Shown: in pieces, positions 61,687 to 64,000 of the stretch | How positions within the stretch are numbered: position 1 is the stretch's first letter | Layout: each line of letters opens with the position of its first letter | Assembly: GCA_019428945.1 (NCBI GenBank) | Contig: JAHYJM010000001.1 | Span: 1-64,000 of the forward strand | Length of the DNA: 64,000 bases | From: Bacillota bacterium | GTDB taxonomy: Bacteria > Bacillota > Dethiobacteria > DTU022 | Direction: 5' to 3' | Notes under the pieces: model-generated | The model's input: the letters and a program-made list of their open reading frames with translations, nothing else | Told to the model about the DNA's origin: nothing | Databases searched by the model: none | Translations under genes and position numbers: made by a program

Positions 61687-62678
61687 TCCATACCGTTAAA
61701 TCTATAAGCTCAATCCCCCTGGTAATTCTGGCAGGACCAACTGCCATCGGGAAATCAACCCTGGCAATGAAGCTTGCAAAAAAACTTTACACAGATATTA
61801 TTAGCGCTGATTCAGCTCAGGTTTACCGCGATCTTAATATAGGCACAGCCAAACCATCTGTAAAAGAACAGAAAGAGATAAAACATCACCTGCTTGATCT
61901 TATCAACCCTGATCAACAGTTCAGCGCTGCCGATTTTCAAAAAGCAGCAGGAGAAACGATACATAATTTGTGGAACTCAGGCAAGCTGCCTCTGATGGTG
62001 GGAGGCACAGGTTTATACATCCGGGCAGTTACTGACTGCTATGCATTCGGTAAAAAGAGATCGTCGGCAGCATTAAGAGATTCACTGAATAAAGAAGCCG
62101 ATCTGGTAGGTCTTGATCAGATCTATATAAAACTGAAAGAAGTTGATCCCGATGCAGCACTTAAAATCCACCCAAACGACAGACGCAGGATTATCAGAGC
62201 TCTTGAAGTTTATAATCTTGAAGGGCGGCCTATTTCAAAGCAGGCAGCAGAAACAGAACCGGATACATCGCCATACGATTGTTATTTTTACTGCCTTACA
62301 ATGGAGAGAGAAAAACTTTATAAACGCATAGAAAACCGGGTTGATACGATGATCGAGAAGGGTTTCCTCGACGAAGTTAAAACACTCAGACAGGATGGCT
62401 ACAGCTGCGATACACCAGGGATGCAAATACTCGGCTATCGCCAGCTATGTAACTATCTTCAGGGAAACGCAAGCTGGGATGAGACTGTCAGCGAAATTAA
62501 AAAAGAAACCAGAAATCTTGCCAAGAGGCAGCTCACATGGTTTCGCCGTCTTAAAAATATTAAATGGATAGAAATCAGCGGTGAAAAAGATTTTGAAAAG
62601 GAATTAAATGCTGCTTTAGAAATTATTTACGCTGAAGTGAAGGAACTTATACCATCACAGGCGAATAATACTTTCTAA
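61683..62678 (+). CDS. miaA: tRNA dimethylallyltransferase MiaA
   Basis: MiaA, 331 residues. P-loop LAGPTAIGKSTLAMKLA, DSAQVYRDLNIGTAKP and VGGTGLYIRAV. Adds a dimethylallyl group to A37 of tRNA, giving the substrate of MiaB. TTG start with GGAGGTG upstream inside mutL. Confidence 0.95.
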   Translation: MIHTVKSISSIPLVILAGPTAIGKSTLAMKLAKKLYTDIISADSAQVYRDLNIGTAKPSVKEQKEIKHHLLDLINPDQQFSAADFQKAAGETIHNLWNSGKLPLMVGGTGLYIRAVTDCYAFGKKRSSAALRDSLNKEADLVGLDQIYIKLKEVDPDAALKIHPNDRRRIIRALEVYNLEGRPISKQAAETEPDTSPYDCYFYCLTMEREKLYKRIENRVDTMIEKGFLDEVKTLRQDGYSCDTPGMQILGYRQLCNYLQGNASWDETVSEIKKETRNLAKRQLTWFRRLKNIKWIEISGEKDFEKELNAALEIIYAEVKELIPSQANNTF

Positions 62679-62706
62679 AGCAACAGAAATGAAGGGAGCC
62701 AGATAG

Positions 62707-62979
62707 ATGAAAGGCATGATCAATTTACAGGATACTTTTCTTAACCAGGCTCGCAAAGAAAATATGTTAACCACAGTTTTCCTGATAAACGGCTATCAGA
62801 TAAAAGGTGTTGTCCGCAGTTTTGATAATTTTACTATACTTCTTGAAGTGGAAGGTAAACAACAGTTGGTTTACAAACATGCTGTTTCGACGATCATTCC
62901 CATGCGCAATATCAACCTGAGAACATCTGACAACGATGATTCCGGCGATGATGAGGAATCCCCGGAAGAATCGCTTTAG
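62707..62979 (+). CDS. hfq: RNA chaperone Hfq
   Basis: Hfq, 90 residues. Sm1 region [20 protein letters not shown] and Sm2 motif [10 protein letters not shown] are typical. The acidic tail [15 protein letters not shown] is disordered. AAGGGAG lies upstream of the ATG. Confidence 0.95.
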   Translation: MKGMINLQDTFLNQARKENMLTTVFLINGYQIKGVVRSFDNFTILLEVEGKQQLVYKHAVSTIIPMRNINLRTSDNDDSGDDEESPEESL

Positions 62980-63003
62980 AACTATCCCATATTTCCTGAA
63001 TAG

Positions 63004-63031
63004 AGACACTTAAGCAGAAGTGTCTTTTTTC
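63004..63031 (+). terminator. Terminator between hfq and hflX
   Basis: Stem AGACACTT (63004-63011) with AAGTGTCT (63018-63025), loop AAGCAG, followed by TTTTTCTT. Confidence 0.85.
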
Positions 63032-63087
63032 TTATTACTTACTGATATAAACTTTTCAATAAAGATATGTAACGGAGATTAATTATT

Positions 63088-64000
63088 ATGGAGGATAACC
63101 TGATCAATAAGGAAAATGAAAAAGCAATCCTTGTCGGGCTCGATCTCGGAGCAGTGGGAGATGATTTTGAGCGGTCGTTGGAAGAACTCGCCCTGCTCGC
63201 TGATACAGCAGGCGCCGACGTTGTCGACCGCGTGGTTCAAAACCGTAACAGCCCTGACAAGACATACTACATCGGCAAGGGTAAGGTGGAAGAGTTGGCT
63301 GCATCAATTAAAATGCGTGACGCCGACCTCGTTATTTTTAATGACGAGCTTTCACCATCACAGATTCGCAACCTGGACAGGATGATTGAAGCAAAGGTCA
63401 TAGACAGGACAGCGCTTATATTAGATATTTTTGCCAGACGAGCTCTGTCAAAAGAGGGAAAGCACCAGGTAGAACTGGCCCAACTCCATTACCTGCTGCC
63501 ACGCCTGATTGGTCTTGGCAATCAACTTTCCCGTCTCGGCGGAGGTATCGGCACCAGGGGGCCGGGAGAAACCCAGCTTGAAGTCGATAGAAGGGTTATC
63601 CGCAAAAGAATTAGCGATCTGAAAAAGGAAATTTTGCTGCTGCGCAAACACCGCAGCCTGCACCGTCAAAGGCGAAAGCGCAACCAGTGCCATGTAATAT
63701 CACTTGTCGGCTATACAAACGCGGGGAAATCAACCCTTTTAAACGCTCTTACTGGTGCAGACCTTTACACAGAAGATAAACTTTTTGCAACACTGGATCC
63801 CACAGTACGTCGCGGTTCTTTAAACGGGGGACAGGTAGCTTTATTTACAGATACCGTCGGTTTTATTGAAAAGCTTCCCAAACAGCTTGTAACAGCATTT
63901 CAGGCCACTCTGGAAGAGATTGCCGCTGCCGATATACTGCTGCATGTGGTCGATATTAGTCACAAAGACCATTTGAGGCAGATAAGAGTTGTGCGTGAAC
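63088..64000 (+). CDS. hflX: GTPase HflX, partial
   Basis: N-terminal 304 codons of HflX; the gene runs off the right edge. It shows the HflX domain region [13 protein letters not shown], the glycine-rich [18 protein letters not shown] and the GTPase P-loop [17 protein letters not shown], then switch [14 protein letters not shown]. HflX splits stalled or stressed ribosomes. CGGAG lies upstream of the ATG. Confidence 0.95.
   Translation, partial: MEDNLINKENEKAILVGLDLGAVGDDFERSLEELALLADTAGADVVDRVVQNRNSPDKTYYIGKGKVEELAASIKMRDADLVIFNDELSPSQIRNLDRMIEAKVIDRTALILDIFARRALSKEGKHQVELAQLHYLLPRLIGLGNQLSRLGGGIGTRGPGETQLEVDRRVIRKRISDLKKEILLLRKHRSLHRQRRKRNQCHVISLVGYTNAGKSTLLNALTGADLYTEDKLFATLDPTVRRGSLNGGQVALFTDTVGFIEKLPKQLVTAFQATLEEIAAADILLHVVDISHKDHLRQIRVVRE

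Overview
The window is 64 kb of chromosome from an anaerobic, low-GC Gram-positive bacterium of the Bacillota (Clostridia-like). This is inferred from gene content: the mutS-mutL-miaA-hfq-hflX order, strong AGGAGG ribosome binding sites with frequent TTG starts, oxygen-sensitive enzymes (two glycyl radical enzymes, a tungsten-type aldehyde oxidoreductase, an iron-sulfur serine dehydratase) and many ferredoxin-like proteins. No phage genes, insertion sequences or CRISPR arrays were seen. I cannot name the species.

Region 1 (1-16 kb), purine catabolism. After a truncated Y-family DNA polymerase come a class III CoA-transferase, an AllH/YlbF-like DUF2877 protein, an NCS2 nucleobase permease, a PucR regulator on the other strand, and FdrA/AllF plus YlbE/AllG, with a separate 53-residue piece between them. 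AllF, AllG and AllH together form oxamate carbamoyltransferase in E. coli. A three-gene molybdenum hydroxylase (xanthine dehydrogenase type) follows, with YqeB and a YqeC-MocA fusion. These last two are markers of selenium-dependent molybdenum hydroxylases.

Region 2 (16-25 kb), housekeeping and salvage. A Lrp-type RAM-domain protein and a tRNA cluster (Thr, Tyr, Lys) precede a methylthioadenosine operon (phosphorylase, mtnA, deaminase, surE), then rtcB, an ornithine cyclodeaminase/mu-crystallin family reductase and a fused serine dehydratase.

Region 3 (25-34 kb), amino acid uptake and oxidation. A four-cluster ferredoxin, a long aldehyde oxidoreductase and a MoaD/ThiS-like protein are followed by a complete livJHMGF transporter and a thioredoxin-CcdA fusion protein.

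Region 4 (34-54 kb), hydroxyproline, ornithine and proline. It holds a proline-racemase-family protein with the Thr of trans-3-hydroxyproline dehydratases, an unassigned glycyl radical enzyme with its activase, HypD with its activase, tRNA-Trp, ornithine aminotransferase, an unidentified structured RNA and ProC. Between the RNA and proC lies the most unusual feature: a three-gene operon encoding a NuoE-NuoF-ferredoxin fusion, a 1301-residue iron-sulfur/MvhD/HcnA-HcnB fusion, and a D-amino-acid-oxidase-family flavoprotein. I read it as an undescribed NAD-linked, possibly electron-bifurcating or confurcating, amino acid dehydrogenase working around proline and pyrroline-5-carboxylate. The enzymes around it all make or use that metabolite.

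Region 5 (52-64 kb), a NifV-like synthase, a ROK kinase, a DedA-family protein, a ferredoxin, miaB, mutS, mutL, miaA, hfq and the start of hflX.
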